Translations under genes and position numbers: made by a program
Shown: piece after piece, positions 1-9,944 of the stretch
Position numbering within the stretch: the first letter of the stretch is position 1
How the letters are laid out: each line of letters begins with the position of its first letter
Assembly: GCA_025934375.1 (NCBI GenBank)
Contig: JAICYD010000035.1
Span: 1-54,391, forward strand
Reading direction: 5' to 3'
Source: Streptosporangiaceae bacterium
GTDB taxonomy: Bacteria > Actinomycetota > Actinomycetes > Streptosporangiales > Streptosporangiaceae
Length of the DNA stretch: 54,391 bases
Notes under the pieces: model-generated
What the model saw: the letters and a program-made list of their open reading frames with translations, nothing else
Told to the model about the DNA's origin: nothing
Databases searched by the model: none

Positions 1-600
<600 letters not shown>

Positions 601-609
601 CGAGGTCGC

Positions 610-649
610 ATCGCGGCGGCCGGGCCGCCAAGGCCCGAGCCGCCGCGAT
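610..649 (+). terminator. GC-rich hairpin terminator after tuf
   Basis: An 11-bp arm ATCGCGGCGGC (610-620) pairs with GCCGCCGCGAT (639-649), and an inner CGGGCC/GGCCCG stem continues it to 17 pairs with one bulged A and a GCCAA loop. No U-tract follows, which is common for actinobacterial terminators. It starts 10 bases after the tuf stop codon. Confidence 0.8.
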
Positions 650-696
650 CTACGTCGGAACAGGTCCAGCCAGATCCCGCCCGTTTGGGTCCCCGA

Positions 697-785
697 GTGA
701 TTTCCGAGGGGGCCCGCCGGGGGGACTGGGGGGACGGCAGTCCCCCCAGGCGGGGGGTCTCCGGGGGGTTGTCCCCCGGGAGGCA
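697..785. repeat. G/C-run fold-back repeat upstream of rpsJ
   Basis: This stretch is made of G and C runs. GGGGGGACTG (719-728) pairs perfectly with CAGTCCCCCC (738-747), and more G-runs and a CCCCCGGG follow. It resembles the G/C-run elements at 9047-9076, 24623-24648, 34099-34133 and 45972-46075. It lies in the rpsJ leader, between the tuf terminator and the rpsJ ribosome binding site. Confidence 0.55.
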
Positions 786-813
786 ACACGGCAGAAGTGA
801 GGAAGAAGCCCTA

Positions 814-1122
814 ATGGCGGGACAGAAGATCCGCATCCGGCTCAAGGCATATGACCACGAGGTCATCGACAGCTCGGCGCGGAAGATCGTCGACACGGTG
901 ACCCGCACCGGCGCGCGCGTCGCCGGGCCCGTGCCGCTGCCTACCGAGAAGAACGTGTACTGCGTCATCCGCTCGCCGCATAAGTACAAGGACTCGCGCG
1001 AGCACTTCGAGATGCGGACACACAAGCGACTGATCGACATCATCGATCCGACGCCCAAGACGGTCGACTCGCTGATGCGCCTTGACCTCCCGGCCGGCGT
1101 CTACATCGAGATCAAGCTCTAA
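814..1122 (+). CDS. rpsJ: 30S ribosomal protein S10 (uS10)
   Basis: A 102-residue protein of the 30S head and first gene of the S10 cluster. In many bacteria S10 also acts in Nus-dependent antitermination. The family is recognised from [19 protein letters not shown] at the N-terminus, the [10 protein letters not shown] segment, and the ending VYIEIKL. The ATG at 814 is preceded by GAGGAAGAAG. A longer in-frame extension from 685 runs through the G/C-run repeat and has no family similarity, so it is not used. rplC starts 13 bases downstream, consistent with cotranscription. Confidence 0.97.
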   Translation: MAGQKIRIRLKAYDHEVIDSSARKIVDTVTRTGARVAGPVPLPTEKNVYCVIRSPHKYKDSREHFEMRTHKRLIDIIDPTPKTVDSLMRLDLPAGVYIEIKL

Positions 1123-1135
1123 GGACTCACTGATC

Positions 1136-1780
1136 ATGGGAATGACAGGGATCCTGGGCACCAAGCTTGGCATGACCCAGGTCTTCGACGAAGCCGGACA
1201 GGTGGTACCGGTCACGGTGGTGCAGGCCGGGCCCTGCGTGGTCACCGGTGTCCGCACCTCCGACCGGGACGGGTACTCCGCCGTGCAGATCGGCTACGGG
1301 GAGATCAACCCCCGCAAGGTCACCAAGCCGGTGGCCGGCCTGTTCGAGAAGGCCGGGGTGACGCCACGCCGGTACCTCGCCGAGATCCGCACCGACAGCG
1401 CGTCCGAGTACACGCTTGGCCAGGAAGTCACGGCCAGTGTCTTCGAGGCGGGCCAGAAGGTTGACGTGAGCGGCAAGTCCAAGGGCAAGGGCACCGCCGG
1501 CGTGATGAAGCGGCACGGCTTCAAGGGCCTCGGCGCCTCGCACGGTACCCAGCGCAAGCACCGCGCCCCTGGCTCGATCGGCGCCTGCGCCACCCCGGGC
1601 CGCGTGTTCAAGGGCGTCCGCATGGCCGGCCGGATGGGCTCGGCCAAGACGACCGTCCAGAGCCTCACCGTTCAGGCCGTGGACGGCGACAAGAACCTGC
1701 TGCTGATCAAGGGCGCCATCCCGGGTCCCAACGGCAGCCTCGTCATGGTCCGCTCGACCGTTAGGGAGGTGGCCAAGTGA
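1136..1780 (+). CDS. rplC: 50S ribosomal protein L3 (uL3)
   Basis: A 214-residue large-subunit protein that reaches the peptidyl transferase centre and helps start 50S assembly. It opens with [17 protein letters not shown]. The conserved loop [17 protein letters not shown] contains the Gln that is methylated in many bacteria. ATG 1136 has AAGGA upstream; ATG 1142 is an alternative two codons later. The frame upstream to 1082 overlaps rpsJ and is not part of L3. The stop overlaps the GTG of rplD by four bases, implying translational coupling. Confidence 0.96.
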   Translation: MGMTGILGTKLGMTQVFDEAGQVVPVTVVQAGPCVVTGVRTSDRDGYSAVQIGYGEINPRKVTKPVAGLFEKAGVTPRRYLAEIRTDSASEYTLGQEVTASVFEAGQKVDVSGKSKGKGTAGVMKRHGFKGLGASHGTQRKHRAPGSIGACATPGRVFKGVRMAGRMGSAKTTVQSLTVQAVDGDKNLLLIKGAIPGPNGSLVMVRSTVREVAK

Positions 1781-2412
1781 CGAGCGTGGACATCCTCTCG
1801 CCGTCCGGCGCGACCGGTGACACGGTCGAGCTGCCGGAGAAGCTCTTCGGCGTGCGGGTCAACATCCCGCTGATCCACCAGGTGGTGGTGGCGCAGCGCG
1901 CGGCGGCCCGGCAGGGCACGCACGCGACGAAGACCCGCGGCATGGTCCGCGGCGGTGGCAAGAAGCCGTACCGGCAGAAGGGCACTGGCCGCGCCCGCCA
2001 GGGCTCGACCCGCGCGCCGCAGTTCACCGGTGGTGGCGTGGTCCACGGCCCGCAGCCGCGGTCCTACGAGCAGAAGACGCCCAAGAAGATGAAGGCCGCC
2101 GCGCTGCGCGGCGCCCTGTCTGACCGGGCCGCGAATGACCGGATTTACGTGGTCACCACCTTCGTGACCGGCGACGTGCCGAAGACGAAGGACGCCGTCG
2201 CGGTGCTCGACTCCGTGACCGAGGGCGCCACCCGCAACATCCTGGTCGTCGCCACCTCCGACGACGACGCCACCTGGAAGGCGCTGCGCAACGTCCCCGC
2301 CGTGCACCTGCTCGCCGAGGACCAGCTCAACACCTACGACGTGCTGGATAGCGACTACGTGGTCTTCACGCAGGCCGCGTTCAGCGCGTTCGTGGAAAGG
2401 GGTTCGGAGTGA
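1777..2412 (+). CDS. rplD: 50S ribosomal protein L4 (uL4)
   Basis: A 211-residue protein that lines the peptide exit tunnel and, in some bacteria, represses its own operon. The long basic tunnel loop is visible as [20 protein letters not shown] near residues 50-70. GTG start with a GTGA overlap with rplC. The stop overlaps the GTG of rplW in the same way, so rplC-rplD-rplW are tightly coupled. Length is normal for actinobacteria. Confidence 0.96.
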   Translation: MTSVDILSPSGATGDTVELPEKLFGVRVNIPLIHQVVVAQRAAARQGTHATKTRGMVRGGGKKPYRQKGTGRARQGSTRAPQFTGGGVVHGPQPRSYEQKTPKKMKAAALRGALSDRAANDRIYVVTTFVTGDVPKTKDAVAVLDSVTEGATRNILVVATSDDDATWKALRNVPAVHLLAEDQLNTYDVLDSDYVVFTQAAFSAFVERGSE

Positions 2413-2708
2413 GCCGGATCTACAACCACCGGGACGTCCTGCTGCGTCCGGTGGTGTCGGAGAAGAGCTACGGCCTGCTCGACGAGGGCAAGTACACCTT
2501 CATCGTCGCGCCGGAAGCCAACAAGGTCCAGATCCGCCAGGCGATCGAGGCGGTGTTCCGGGTCACGGTGACCAACGTGAACACGCTCAACCGGCCGGGC
2601 AAGCGGCGCCGCACCCGGCGTGGCTGGGGCAAGCGGCCGGACACCAAGCGCGCGATCGTGACCCTCGCTGAGGGTGACCGGATCGACATCTTCGGGTCGG
2701 TCGGGTAA
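2409..2708 (+). CDS. rplW: 50S ribosomal protein L23 (uL23)
   Basis: A 99-residue protein at the exit of the peptide tunnel, the docking site for trigger factor and SRP. Family features are RPVVSEKSY near the start, [21 protein letters not shown] in two adjoining parts (the basic loop), and the C-terminal IDIFG. GTG start overlapping the rplD stop by four bases. Eleven bases separate it from rplB. Confidence 0.96.
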   Translation: MSRIYNHRDVLLRPVVSEKSYGLLDEGKYTFIVAPEANKVQIRQAIEAVFRVTVTNVNTLNRPGKRRRTRRGWGKRPDTKRAIVTLAEGDRIDIFGSVG

Positions 2709-2719
2709 GGGAGACGAAG

Positions 2720-3559
2720 GTGACTATCCGTAAGTACAAGCCGACCACCCCGGGCCGGCGCGGTGCCAGTGGCGCCGACTTCTCCGAGATCACCCGCAGT
2801 GAGCCGGAGAAGTCCCTGGTCGTCCCGCTGCACTCACGCGGCGGCCGGAACGTCCACGGGCGGGTTACCGCCCGGCACCAAGGCGGCGGGCACAAGCGCG
2901 CCTACCGTCTGATCGACTTCCGGCGGCACGACAAGGACGGTGTCCCGGCCAAGGTCGCGCACATCGAGTACGACCCCAACCGCACCGCCCGCATCGCGCT
3001 GCTGCACTACGTGGACGGCGAGAAGCGCTACATCCTCGCGCCGCAGGGCCTATCGCAGGGTGACCGCGTGGAGAACGGCCCGGGCGCCGACATCAAGCCC
3101 GGCAACGCGCTCCCGATGCGCAACATCCCGACCGGTACGGTCATCCACGCGATCGAGCTCCGCCCGGGCGGCGGCGCGAAGATCGCGCGGTCGGCCGGCG
3201 CGGGCGTGCAGCTGCTGGCCAAGGAAGGCGCCTACGCGGCCCTGCGCATGCCGTCCGGCGAGATCCGGCGGGTCCCGGTGGACTGCCGCGCGACGGTTGG
3301 CGAGGTCGGCAACGCCGAGCAGGCCAACATCAAGCTGGGCAAGGCCGGCCGCAACCGCTGGAAGGGCAAGCGCCCGACCGTTCGCGGCGTCGCCATGAAC
3401 CCGGTCGACCACCCGCTCGGCGGCGGCGAGGGCAAGAGCTCCGGTGGCCGTCACCCGGTCAGCCCGTGGGGCAAGCCGGAGGGCCGCACCCGCAAGCCCA
3501 ACAAGGCCAGTGACCGCCTGATCAGCCGCCGTCGCGGTCGCGGCAAGAACAAGCGGTAG
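2720..3559 (+). CDS. rplB: 50S ribosomal protein L2 (uL2)
   Basis: A 279-residue protein needed for subunit joining and peptidyl transfer. The sequence begins with the typical [16 protein letters not shown] and contains [34 protein letters not shown] and [12 protein letters not shown]. The His in DHP that is near-universal is kept, while the second His of the more common DHPHGG is Leu here. GTG start with GGGAGACGAAG as ribosome binding site. rpsS follows after 12 bases. Confidence 0.97.
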   Translation: MTIRKYKPTTPGRRGASGADFSEITRSEPEKSLVVPLHSRGGRNVHGRVTARHQGGGHKRAYRLIDFRRHDKDGVPAKVAHIEYDPNRTARIALLHYVDGEKRYILAPQGLSQGDRVENGPGADIKPGNALPMRNIPTGTVIHAIELRPGGGAKIARSAGAGVQLLAKEGAYAALRMPSGEIRRVPVDCRATVGEVGNAEQANIKLGKAGRNRWKGKRPTVRGVAMNPVDHPLGGGEGKSSGGRHPVSPWGKPEGRTRKPNKASDRLISRRRGRGKNKR

Positions 3560-3571
3560 GAGCAAGCGACG

Positions 3572-3850
3572 ATGCCTCGTAGCCTTAAGAAGGGACCCTT
3601 CGTCGACGACCACCTGATGAAGAAGGTGGACACGCAGAACGACAAGGGCAGCAAGTCCGTCATCAAGACCTGGTCCCGGCGGTCGATGATCGTCCCGGCC
3701 ATGCTCGGTCACACCATCGCGGTCCACGACGGCCGCAAGCACATCCCGGTGTTCGTCACCGAGTCGATGGTGGGGCACAAGCTCGGCGAGTTCGCTCCTA
3801 CGCGGACCTTCCGCAGCCACGTCAAGGACGACCGGCGCAGCCGGCGCTAA
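3572..3850 (+). CDS. rpsS: 30S ribosomal protein S19 (uS19)
   Basis: A 92-residue 30S head protein forming a complex with S13 near the A-site tRNA. It starts [18 protein letters not shown] and contains [20 protein letters not shown] and [13 protein letters not shown], all family hallmarks. ATG is preceded by TAGGAGC. Length is standard. Fourteen bases separate it from rplV. Confidence 0.97.
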   Translation: MPRSLKKGPFVDDHLMKKVDTQNDKGSKSVIKTWSRRSMIVPAMLGHTIAVHDGRKHIPVFVTESMVGHKLGEFAPTRTFRSHVKDDRRSRR

Positions 3851-3864
3851 CTGGAGGAACTTCA

Positions 3865-4218
3865 ATGGAAGCGAGGGCTAAGGCGCGGTACGTCCGCGTT
3901 ACGCCACGCAAGGCCCGCCGGGTGGTGGACCTGATCCGCGGCCTGCCCGCCGAAGAGGCGCAGGCGGTGCTGGAGTTCGCTCCCCAGGCCGCCAGCGACC
4001 CGGTTGGCAAGGTGCTGGCCAGCGCGATCGCCAACGCGGACTCCCGGGGCGCCCGCAACCAGCGCGGCATGCTCTGGGTGCGCCGGGCCTGGGTCGACGA
4101 GGGGCCGACGCTCAAGCGCTTCCGGCCGCGTGCCCAGGGCCGCGGGTACCGGATCAACAAGCGGACGAGCCACATCACTGTGATCGTCTCCGACGACAGC
4201 GAGGGAGGGAACCTCTAG
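3865..4218 (+). CDS. rplV: 50S ribosomal protein L22 (uL22)
   Basis: A 117-residue tunnel-wall protein. The N-terminal [20 protein letters not shown] is diagnostic, and the beta-hairpin that reaches the tunnel constriction ends in RVKGRGYRI-like sequence (here [20 protein letters not shown]). ATG with CTGGAGGAAC upstream. The TAG stop shares one base with the GTG of rpsC. No acidic tail is present, unlike some actinobacterial homologues. Confidence 0.96.
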   Translation: MEARAKARYVRVTPRKARRVVDLIRGLPAEEAQAVLEFAPQAASDPVGKVLASAIANADSRGARNQRGMLWVRRAWVDEGPTLKRFRPRAQGRGYRINKRTSHITVIVSDDSEGGNL

Positions 4219-5087
4219 TGGGCCAGAAGGTTAACCCGCACGGGTTCCGCCTGGGCATCACCACCGACTTCAAGAGCCGGTGGTACGCGGAGAAGAAGTA
4301 CAAGGACTACGTCGCGGAGGACGTGGCCATCCGCCGGATGCTGCAGCGCGGCATGGAGCGGGCCGGCATCTCCAAGGTCGAGATCGAGCGGACCACCGAC
4401 CGGGTGCGGGTGGACATCCACACCGCGCGGCCCGGCATCGTCATCGGCCGCCGCGGCGCCGAGGCGGACCGCATCCGCACCGACCTGGAGAAGCTGACCG
4501 CCAAGCAGATCCAGCTGAACATCCTTGAGGTGAAGAACCCCGAGGTGGACGCCCAGCTGGTGGCGCAGGGCGTGGCCGAGCAGCTGACCAGCCGGGTGTC
4601 ATTCCGGCGGGCCATGCGCAAGGCCATGCAGAGCGCGCTCAAGGGCGGCGCCAAGGGCATCCGGGTGCAGTGCTCCGGCCGCCTGGGCGGCGCGGAGATG
4701 TCCCGTAGCGAGTTCTACCGCGAGGGGCGCGTGCCGCTGCACACGCTGCGCGCCGACATTGACTACGGCTTCTACGAGGCCCGCACCACCTTCGGCCGGA
4801 TCGGCGTGAAGGTGTGGATCTACCGTGGCGACGCCGCCCCGACCCGGGCCGGCCGGGAGGCGGCGCAGGCTGCCCTGCGCGCCGCCGGGCAGCGCCGGGA
4901 CCGTGACCGGGACCGCCCGGGTGGCGGCCAGGCGCGGCGCGGCCCTCGTCGTGACCGTCCGGAGGGACGGGGCGAGCGCGGCGACCGGGCGGAGCGCCCC
5001 GAGCGCACCGAGCGGGCGCCCAGCCCGGCATCGGCCCCGGCTACCCCGAGCGCGGCGGAGCCGCAGGCTACCGCCGGGGAGGAGTGA
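4218..5087 (+). CDS. rpsC: 30S ribosomal protein S3 (uS3) with basic/Ala-Pro tail
   Basis: A 289-residue protein of the mRNA entry channel with helicase activity on mRNA. The N-terminal KH domain carries [18 protein letters not shown], and the C-terminal domain has [20 protein letters not shown] and [19 protein letters not shown]. After about residue 210 there is an Arg/Gly/Asp-rich segment and then an Ala/Pro-rich end, longer than E. coli S3 (233) but common in actinobacteria. GTG start, overlapping the rplV stop. rplP follows after three bases. Confidence 0.96.
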   Translation: MGQKVNPHGFRLGITTDFKSRWYAEKKYKDYVAEDVAIRRMLQRGMERAGISKVEIERTTDRVRVDIHTARPGIVIGRRGAEADRIRTDLEKLTAKQIQLNILEVKNPEVDAQLVAQGVAEQLTSRVSFRRAMRKAMQSALKGGAKGIRVQCSGRLGGAEMSRSEFYREGRVPLHTLRADIDYGFYEARTTFGRIGVKVWIYRGDAAPTRAGREAAQAALRAAGQRRDRDRDRPGGGQARRGPRRDRPEGRGERGDRAERPERTERAPSPASAPATPSAAEPQATAGEE

Positions 5088-5090
5088 CCA

Positions 5091-5510
5091 ATGCTGATAC
5101 CGCGTAAGGTCGCGCACCGCAAGCAGCACCGTCCGCACCGGACCGGGGCCGCTACCGGTGGCACCCGGGTCGCGTTCGGCGAGTACGGCATCCAGGCCAT
5201 GGAGCACGCGTACGTGACGAACCGCCAGATTGAGGCGGCCCGTATCGCGATGACCCGGCACATCCGCCGTGGCGGGAAGGTCTGGATCAACATCTTCCCG
5301 GACCGTCCGCTGACCAAGAAGCCGGCCGAGACCCGGATGGGCTCCGGTAAGGGCTCGCCGGAATGGTGGATCGCCAATGTCAAGCCTGGGCGCGTGATGT
5401 TCGAGCTGTCCTTCCCGAACGAGCAGGTGGCTCGCGAGGCGCTGCGGCGCGCGATGCACAAGCTGCCCATGAAGTGCAAGATCGTTAAGCGAGAGGTGGG
5501 TGAAGCCTGA
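5091..5510 (+). CDS. rplP: 50S ribosomal protein L16 (uL16)
   Basis: A 139-residue protein that positions A-site tRNA and completes 50S assembly. It starts [15 protein letters not shown] and contains [33 protein letters not shown] and [20 protein letters not shown], all conserved. The GGGGAGGAGTGACCA upstream is a strong ribosome binding site inside the rpsC end. The TGA overlaps the rpmC ATG (TGATG). Confidence 0.97.
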   Translation: MLIPRKVAHRKQHRPHRTGAATGGTRVAFGEYGIQAMEHAYVTNRQIEAARIAMTRHIRRGGKVWINIFPDRPLTKKPAETRMGSGKGSPEWWIANVKPGRVMFELSFPNEQVAREALRRAMHKLPMKCKIVKREVGEA

Positions 5511-5764
5511 TGGCTGCGGGCTTGACCGCCGAGCAGTTGCGCGCCTCCAGCCCGGAGGAGCTCAGCAGCAAGCTGGCTGAGGCCAAGGAGGAGCTGTTCA
5601 ACCTCCGTTTCCAGGGTGCCACCGGCCAGCTGGAAAGCCACGGGCGGCTGCGCGCCGTCCGCAAGGAGATCGCCCGCATCTACACGGTGATGCGGGAACG
5701 CGAGCTCGGCATCATCGTCGACGTCGAGGACAACGCTGACGTCGAGGAAGGGGCTGCGAAGTGA
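5510..5764 (+). CDS. rpmC: 50S ribosomal protein L29 (uL29)
   Basis: An 84-residue small helical protein near the tunnel exit. The family pattern is clear: [26 protein letters not shown] and then [20 protein letters not shown]. It keeps a short acidic tail ([15 protein letters not shown]) not found in E. coli (63 residues). Its ATG overlaps the rplP stop and its TGA overlaps the rpsQ GTG. Confidence 0.96.
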   Translation: MAAGLTAEQLRASSPEELSSKLAEAKEELFNLRFQGATGQLESHGRLRAVRKEIARIYTVMRERELGIIVDVEDNADVEEGAAK

Positions 5765-6066
5765 GCGACGAGACCACTGTGTCCGCAGAAGGCGCTGAGG
5801 CCACCACGGATGTGCACCGCGGCTACCGCAAGGTCCGCGAAGGCCTCGTGGTGAGCGACAAGATGGACAAGACCGTCGTCGTCGCCGTCGAGGACCGCGT
5901 GAAGCACCCCAAGTACGGCAAGGTCTTGCGCCGTACCAAGAAATACAAGGCGCACGACGAGAAGAACGCCTGTGGCGTTGGTGACCGCGTGCTGCTGATG
6001 GAGACCCGCCCGTCGTCGGCCACCAAGCGGTGGCGCGTGGCGGAGATCCTCGAGAAGGCCAAGTAA
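5761..6066 (+). CDS. rpsQ: 30S ribosomal protein S17 (uS17)
   Basis: A 101-residue OB-fold protein that binds 16S rRNA early in assembly. Motifs are [39 protein letters not shown] and the ending [20 protein letters not shown]. About 20 residues precede the core (an Ala/Glu/Thr-rich lead), a common actinobacterial form. GTG start with four-base overlap with rpmC. A 63-base gap with a hairpin separates it from rplN. Confidence 0.96.
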   Translation: MSDETTVSAEGAEATTDVHRGYRKVREGLVVSDKMDKTVVVAVEDRVKHPKYGKVLRRTKKYKAHDEKNACGVGDRVLLMETRPSSATKRWRVAEILEKAK

Positions 6067-6091
6067 CAGGCCAGGTAACTAAGACGATCCC

Positions 6092-6110
6092 CGCCGGCCA
6101 ATCCCCGGCG
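6092..6110 (+). other. Small intra-operon hairpin between rpsQ and rplN
   Basis: CGCCGG (6092-6097) pairs with CCGGCG (6105-6110) across a CCAATCC loop. It is the only structure in the 63-base rpsQ-rplN gap, at the classical S10/spc boundary, and could be a weak attenuator or RNA-processing signal. No U-tract follows. Confidence 0.4.
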
Positions 6111-6129
6111 TGACGAAGTTGGAGTTGAC

Positions 6130-6498
6130 GTGATCCAGCAGGAATCGCGGCTCAAGGTCGCCGATAACACGGGAGCTAAGGAGATCTTGTGCATCCGCGT
6201 GCTCGGCGGCAGTGGCCGGCGATACGCGGGCATCGGTGACGTCATCGTGGCGACCGTTAAGGACGCGCTGCCCGGCGCTGGCGTCAAGAAGGGCGACGTC
6301 GTCAAGGCGGTCGTGGTGCGGACCCGCAAGGAGAAGCGCCGCGCGGACGGCTCCTACATCCGCTTCGATGAGAACGCCGCCGTTTTGATCAAGGACGGCG
6401 GGGACCCGCGTGGCACCCGCATCTTCGGCCCGGTTGGCCGTGAGCTGCGGGAGAAGAAGTTCATGCGGATCATCTCGCTGGCGCCGGAGGTGCTGTGA
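6130..6498 (+). CDS. rplN: 50S ribosomal protein L14 (uL14)
   Basis: A 122-residue interface protein that contacts 16S helix 14 and the RsfS silencing factor. It starts [20 protein letters not shown] and contains [29 protein letters not shown] and [27 protein letters not shown] start with GTTGGAGTTGAC upstream. Opens the spc part of the cluster. Its TGA overlaps the rplX start. Confidence 0.97.
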   Translation: MIQQESRLKVADNTGAKEILCIRVLGGSGRRYAGIGDVIVATVKDALPGAGVKKGDVVKAVVVRTRKEKRRADGSYIRFDENAAVLIKDGGDPRGTRIFGPVGRELREKKFMRIISLAPEVL

Positions 6499-6818
6499 TG
6501 AAGATCAAGAAGGGTGACCACGTGGTGGTCACGGCCGGCAAGGACAAGGGCGCCACCGGGACCGTCATCGCGGCCTACCCGGACAAGAACAAGGTCCTGG
6601 TCCAGGGCGTGAACATGATCAAGATCAACAAGAAGGTGACCAACCAGGGCGTTCGCGGTGCCAAGGAAGGCGGCATCACGACCCAGGAGGCGCCGATCCA
6701 CGTGAGCAACGTCCAGCTGGTTGACCCGGAGACCAAGAAGGCCACGCGAGTGGGCTACTCGGTCAACGAGGACGGCAAGAAGGTCCGCGTCTCGCGCGCG
6801 AGCGGGAAGGAAATCTGA
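6498..6818 (+). CDS. rplX: 50S ribosomal protein L24 (uL24)
   Basis: A 106-residue assembly-initiator protein with a KOW motif ([20 protein letters not shown]). The rest, [23 protein letters not shown] and [20 protein letters not shown] (given here in parts of the family consensus), is typical. ATG 6498 overlaps the rplN stop as ATGA/TGATG; the GTG at 6495, one codon earlier, is an equally possible start. The stop overlaps the rplE ATG. Confidence 0.95.
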   Translation: MKIKKGDHVVVTAGKDKGATGTVIAAYPDKNKVLVQGVNMIKINKKVTNQGVRGAKEGGITTQEAPIHVSNVQLVDPETKKATRVGYSVNEDGKKVRVSRASGKEI

Positions 6819-7381
6819 TGGCGACCGAGGCACCAGCCGTGCCGCGGCTCAAGGAGCGCTACCGGGCGGAGATCGCCTCCGCGCTCAAGGACGATTTCGG
6901 CTACGCCAACGTGATGCAGATCCCGGGGCTGACCAAGATCGTGGTCAACATGGGGGTCGGCGAGGCCGCCCGGGACGCGAAGCTGATCGACGGCGCGGTC
7001 CGCGACCTGGCCGCGATCACCGGACAGAAGCCGGCCGTGGCGAAGGCGAAGAAGTCCATCGCCCAGTTCAAGCTGCGCGAGGGCATGCCGATCGGCGCCC
7101 ACGTGACGCTGCGCGGCGACCGGATGTGGGAGTTCCTGGACCGGCTGCTGTCGATCGCGCTGCCGCGCATCCGTGACTTCCGTGGGCTGTCGCCCAAGCA
7201 GTTCGACGGGCACGGCAACTACTCCTTCGGGCTGACCGAGCAGGTCATGTTCCACGAGATCAACCCGGACCGGGTGGACCGGCAGCGCGGGATGGACATC
7301 ATCGTCGTCACCTCGGCAACGACCGACGATGAGGGTCGTGCCCTGCTCCGCAAGCTCGGCTTCCCGTTCAAGGAGGCGTGA
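6818..7381 (+). CDS. rplE: 50S ribosomal protein L5 (uL5)
   Basis: A 187-residue protein of the central protuberance that binds 5S rRNA with L18 and L25. Motifs: [60 protein letters not shown] and the C-terminal [22 protein letters not shown] overlaps the rplX stop (TGATG). rpsN follows after three bases. Confidence 0.97.
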   Translation: MATEAPAVPRLKERYRAEIASALKDDFGYANVMQIPGLTKIVVNMGVGEAARDAKLIDGAVRDLAAITGQKPAVAKAKKSIAQFKLREGMPIGAHVTLRGDRMWEFLDRLLSIALPRIRDFRGLSPKQFDGHGNYSFGLTEQVMFHEINPDRVDRQRGMDIIVVTSATTDDEGRALLRKLGFPFKEA

Positions 7382-7384
7382 CAG

Positions 7385-7570
7385 GTGGCCAAGAAGTCGC
7401 TTATCGCCAAGGCCAACCGCAAGCCGAAGTTCGAAGTGCGGGCCTACACGCGGTGCACCCGCTGTGGCCGCCCGCGCGCCGTGTACCGCAAGTTCGGCCT
7501 GTGCCGAATCTGCTTCCGCGCGATGGCGCACCGCGGCGAACTGCCCGGCATCACCAAGTCCAGCTGGTAA
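7385..7570 (+). CDS. rpsN: 30S ribosomal protein S14, zinc type (uS14)
   Basis: A 61-residue zinc-ribbon form of S14. Two CxxC pairs are visible in [18 protein letters not shown] and the following RICF, so the protein should hold one zinc ion. Many actinobacteria keep a second, zinc-free S14 elsewhere that replaces it in zinc starvation; that copy is not in this window. GTG start three bases after rplE. Confidence 0.97.
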   Translation: MAKKSLIAKANRKPKFEVRAYTRCTRCGRPRAVYRKFGLCRICFRAMAHRGELPGITKSSW

Positions 7571-7599
7571 TCAACTAACAGACGCCACAGGTCCGTTAA

Positions 7600-7616
7600 G
7601 AAGATAAGGAATCTTC
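7600..7616 (+). other. Hairpin in the rpsN-rpsH gap
   Basis: GAAGAT (7600-7605) pairs with ATCTTC (7611-7616) over an AAGGA loop, in an unusually A-rich 80-base gap. The exposed AAGGA could mask or mimic a ribosome binding site, 34 bases before rpsH. A role in S8 feedback is possible but only a guess. Confidence 0.35.
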
Positions 7617-7650
7617 AACGCGGAAACCAGGCGAGGAAGGCCAACCGGCC

Positions 7651-8049
7651 ATGTCAATGACCGATCCGATCGCGGACATGCTGACCCGTCTGCGTAACGC
7701 CAACTCGGCGTACCACGACACCGTGGGCATGCCGTACTCCAAGATCAAGTCGCACATCGCGGAGATCCTCCAGCAGGAGGGCTACATCGCCGGGTTCCGT
7801 GTCGAGGACGCCGAGGTCGGCAAGAACCTCGTGGTCCAGCTGAAGTACGGCAATGCCCGTGAGCGCTCGATCGCCGGCATCAAGCGCGTGTCGAAGCCGG
7901 GCCTGCGGGTCTACGCGAAGAAGGACAACCTGCCCCGGGTGCTTGGCGGGCTCGGCGTCGCGATCATCTCGACGTCGTCCGGCCTGATGACCGACAGGCA
8001 GGCCAAGAAGAGCGGCGTGGGCGGGGAAGTCCTCGCCTACGTCTGGTAG
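7651..8049 (+). CDS. rpsH: 30S ribosomal protein S8 (uS8)
   Basis: A 132-residue central-domain 16S binder, and in E. coli the repressor of the spc operon. It starts [20 protein letters not shown], and the C-terminal signature [18 protein letters not shown] sequence is seen as [20 protein letters not shown] before VLAYVW. ATG 7651 has GAGGAAGG upstream; ATG 7657 is the alternative. Nineteen bases to rplF. Confidence 0.97.
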   Translation: MSMTDPIADMLTRLRNANSAYHDTVGMPYSKIKSHIAEILQQEGYIAGFRVEDAEVGKNLVVQLKYGNARERSIAGIKRVSKPGLRVYAKKDNLPRVLGGLGVAIISTSSGLMTDRQAKKSGVGGEVLAYVW

Positions 8050-8068
8050 CGGGAAGGAGAGCCGACAG

Positions 8069-8605
8069 ATGTCACGAATTGGACGCCTGCCCATTTCCAT
8101 CCCCAGCGGAGTGGACATCGCGATCGACGGCCAGGCCGTCAGCGTCAAGGGCCCCAAGGGCCAGCTCAGCCTCACCCTCGCCGAGCCGATCACGGTGGAG
8201 CGCGAGGACGCTGAACTGCGGGTCACCCGTCCCAGCGACGAGGGCAAGGTCCGCGCGCTGCACGGGCTGTCCCGGACGCTGATCGCCAACATGGTCACCG
8301 GCGTGACCACGGGCTACAGCAAGACGCTGGAGATCGTCGGCGTCGGTTACCGTGTCCAGGCCAAGGGCAAGGACCTGGAGTTCTCGCTCGGGTTCAGCCA
8401 CCCGGTGCTCGTCACGCCGCCGGAGGGCATCACCTTCCGCGTCGAGGCGCCGACCCGGTTCGTGGTCGAGGGCATCGACAAGCAGCTGGTCGGCGAGACC
8501 GCGGCCCGGATCCGCAAGCTCCGCAAGCCCGACCCGTACAAGGCCAAGGGCGTTCGGTACCAGGGTGAGGTCATCCGGCGCAAGGTCGGAAAGGCTGGTA
8601 AGTAG
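8069..8605 (+). CDS. rplF: 50S ribosomal protein L6 (uL6)
   Basis: A 178-residue protein with two similar domains near the GTPase centre. It begins [17 protein letters not shown], carries [14 protein letters not shown] in domain 1, and ends with the conserved [20 protein letters not shown] and [24 protein letters not shown] lies upstream. Two bases separate its stop from rplR. Confidence 0.97.
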   Translation: MSRIGRLPISIPSGVDIAIDGQAVSVKGPKGQLSLTLAEPITVEREDAELRVTRPSDEGKVRALHGLSRTLIANMVTGVTTGYSKTLEIVGVGYRVQAKGKDLEFSLGFSHPVLVTPPEGITFRVEAPTRFVVEGIDKQLVGETAARIRKLRKPDPYKAKGVRYQGEVIRRKVGKAGK

Positions 8606-8607
8606 TC

Positions 8608-9024
8608 ATGGCACGCACTCAGGCCAAGCGCTCCTCGCGCGAGTACGCCACCGGCAAGGTCGGCCCGCGCACCGCGCCTTCGGCCCGCGCCCGCGCGCGG
8701 CGGCACCTGCGGGTCCGCAAGAAGGTCACCGGCTCTACCGCCCGGCCGCGACTGGTGGTCAGCCGGTCCGCCAAGCACATCTTCGCGCAGATCGTGGACG
8801 ACACGGTGGGCCGCACGCTCGCGTCCGCTTCGACGCTGGACGTGACCGTCAAGGGCACCGAAGGTGACAAGACCGCCAAGGCGAAGCTCGTCGGCGCACT
8901 GCTGGCCGAGCGCGCGAAGAGCGCGGGCATCACCGCTGTGGTTTTTGACCGGGGCGGCTTCAAGTACCACGGTCGCGTGGCCGCACTCGCGGACAGCGCG
9001 CGCGAAGCCGGGCTGACGCTGTGA
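8608..9024 (+). CDS. rplR: 50S ribosomal protein L18 (uL18)
   Basis: A 138-residue 5S rRNA-binding protein. The core is recognisable from [33 protein letters not shown] and the end [20 protein letters not shown]. The first 25 residues are basic and Arg/Ala-rich. ATG two bases after rplF. Unusually, an 88-base gap with a G/C-run repeat follows before rpsE. Confidence 0.96.
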   Translation: MARTQAKRSSREYATGKVGPRTAPSARARARRHLRVRKKVTGSTARPRLVVSRSAKHIFAQIVDDTVGRTLASASTLDVTVKGTEGDKTAKAKLVGALLAERAKSAGITAVVFDRGGFKYHGRVAALADSAREAGLTL

Positions 9025-9046
9025 CGCCGGGCACTCTGCTCGCCCT

Positions 9047-9076
9047 AGGGGGGACGACCCCCCTTCAACCCCCCGC
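9047..9076. repeat. G/C-run fold-back repeat between rplR and rpsE
   Basis: AGGGGGG (9047-9053) pairs with CCCCCCT (9058-9064). It is followed by CCCCTTCAACCCCCCGC (9060-9076). The reverse complement of this same 17-mer is at 34099-34115 inside the coxL-like gene, which shows a dispersed family. The element occupies most of the otherwise empty 88-base gap in the spc operon. Confidence 0.7.
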
Positions 9077-9112
9077 GAAAATCGGGCGGGTCGCAATAGG
9101 AAGGAACAGCTA

Positions 9113-9745
9113 ATGCCAGGAGCTCCGCGGCGCGGTGGCCAAGGCGGCGGTGGCGAGCGGCGTGAGCGTCGTGAGGACCGCCGTGGCGGCGGCCAGGCCG
9201 AGAAGCAGAATGTGTACCTGGAGCGCGTGGTCACCATTAACCGCGTCGCCAAGGTCGTCAAGGGTGGCCGCCGGTTCAGCTTCACCGCGCTTGTCGTGGT
9301 AGGCGACGGGAACGGCATGGTTGGCGTCGGCTACGGGAAGGCCAAGGAGGTGCCCGCGGCGATCGCCAAGGGCGTCGAGGAGGCCAAGAAGCACTTCTTC
9401 CGCGTGCCCCGCATCGCCACCACCATCCCGCACATGGTGACGGGCGAGGCGGCGGCCGGCGTGGTGCTGCTCAAGCCGGCTAGCCCCGGTACCGGCGTTA
9501 TCGCCGGCGGCCCGGTGCGCGCCGTGCTCGAGTGCGCGGGCATCAGCGACGTGCTGTCCCGCTCGCTCGGCTCCTCCAACCCGATCAACGTGGTCCACGC
9601 CACGGTGGCGGCGCTGAAGGACCTGAGCCGTCCGGAGGAGATCGCGGCCAAGCGCGGCCTGCCGATCGAGGACGTGGCGCCGAGGGCGATGCTCGCGGCC
9701 CGCGCCGCCGCTACGGCGGGCGCGGCCACGGGCACGAGCGCGTAA
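9113..9745 (+). CDS. rpsE: 30S ribosomal protein S5 (uS5)
   Basis: A 210-residue protein that controls decoding accuracy. The N-terminal 35 residues are Gly/Arg-rich; the double-stranded RNA-binding fold follows with [18 protein letters not shown] and [20 protein letters not shown], then the C-terminal domain with [13 protein letters not shown] and [17 protein letters not shown] with AGGAAGGAACAG upstream. Ends in a short Ala/Thr/Gly tail. Confidence 0.97.
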   Translation: MPGAPRRGGQGGGGERRERREDRRGGGQAEKQNVYLERVVTINRVAKVVKGGRRFSFTALVVVGDGNGMVGVGYGKAKEVPAAIAKGVEEAKKHFFRVPRIATTIPHMVTGEAAAGVVLLKPASPGTGVIAGGPVRAVLECAGISDVLSRSLGSSNPINVVHATVAALKDLSRPEEIAAKRGLPIEDVAPRAMLAARAAATAGAATGTSA

Positions 9746-9757
9746 GGGGACGTGGCG

Positions 9758-9940
9758 ATGGCACAGCTCAAGGTGACCCAGGTCAAGTCAAAGATTGGCG
9801 GGACCAGCGATCAGCGCAACTCGCTGCGCTCGCTGGGCCTGCACCGCATCGGCCAGACCGTCGTGAAGCCGGATCGCCCGGAATTCCGTGGCATGATCCA
9901 CGCTGTCCGGCACCTGGTCCGGGTAGAGGAAGTGGACTGA
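9758..9940 (+). CDS. rpmD: 50S ribosomal protein L30 (uL30)
   Basis: A 60-residue protein of the bacterial short L30 type: [39 protein letters not shown] and [14 protein letters not shown] 9758 is preferred because the AAGGGGA at 9744-9750 is seven bases away, while the in-frame GTG at 9752 would leave only one base. Four bases to rplO. Confidence 0.95.
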   Translation: MAQLKVTQVKSKIGGTSDQRNSLRSLGLHRIGQTVVKPDRPEFRGMIHAVRHLVRVEEVD

Positions 9941-9944
9941 TCCC

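Noticed and set aside
1082..1135. N-terminal extension of L3 in frame
   Set aside because: It overlaps the end of rpsJ and is not in the L3 family; ATG 1136 has its own ribosome binding site.
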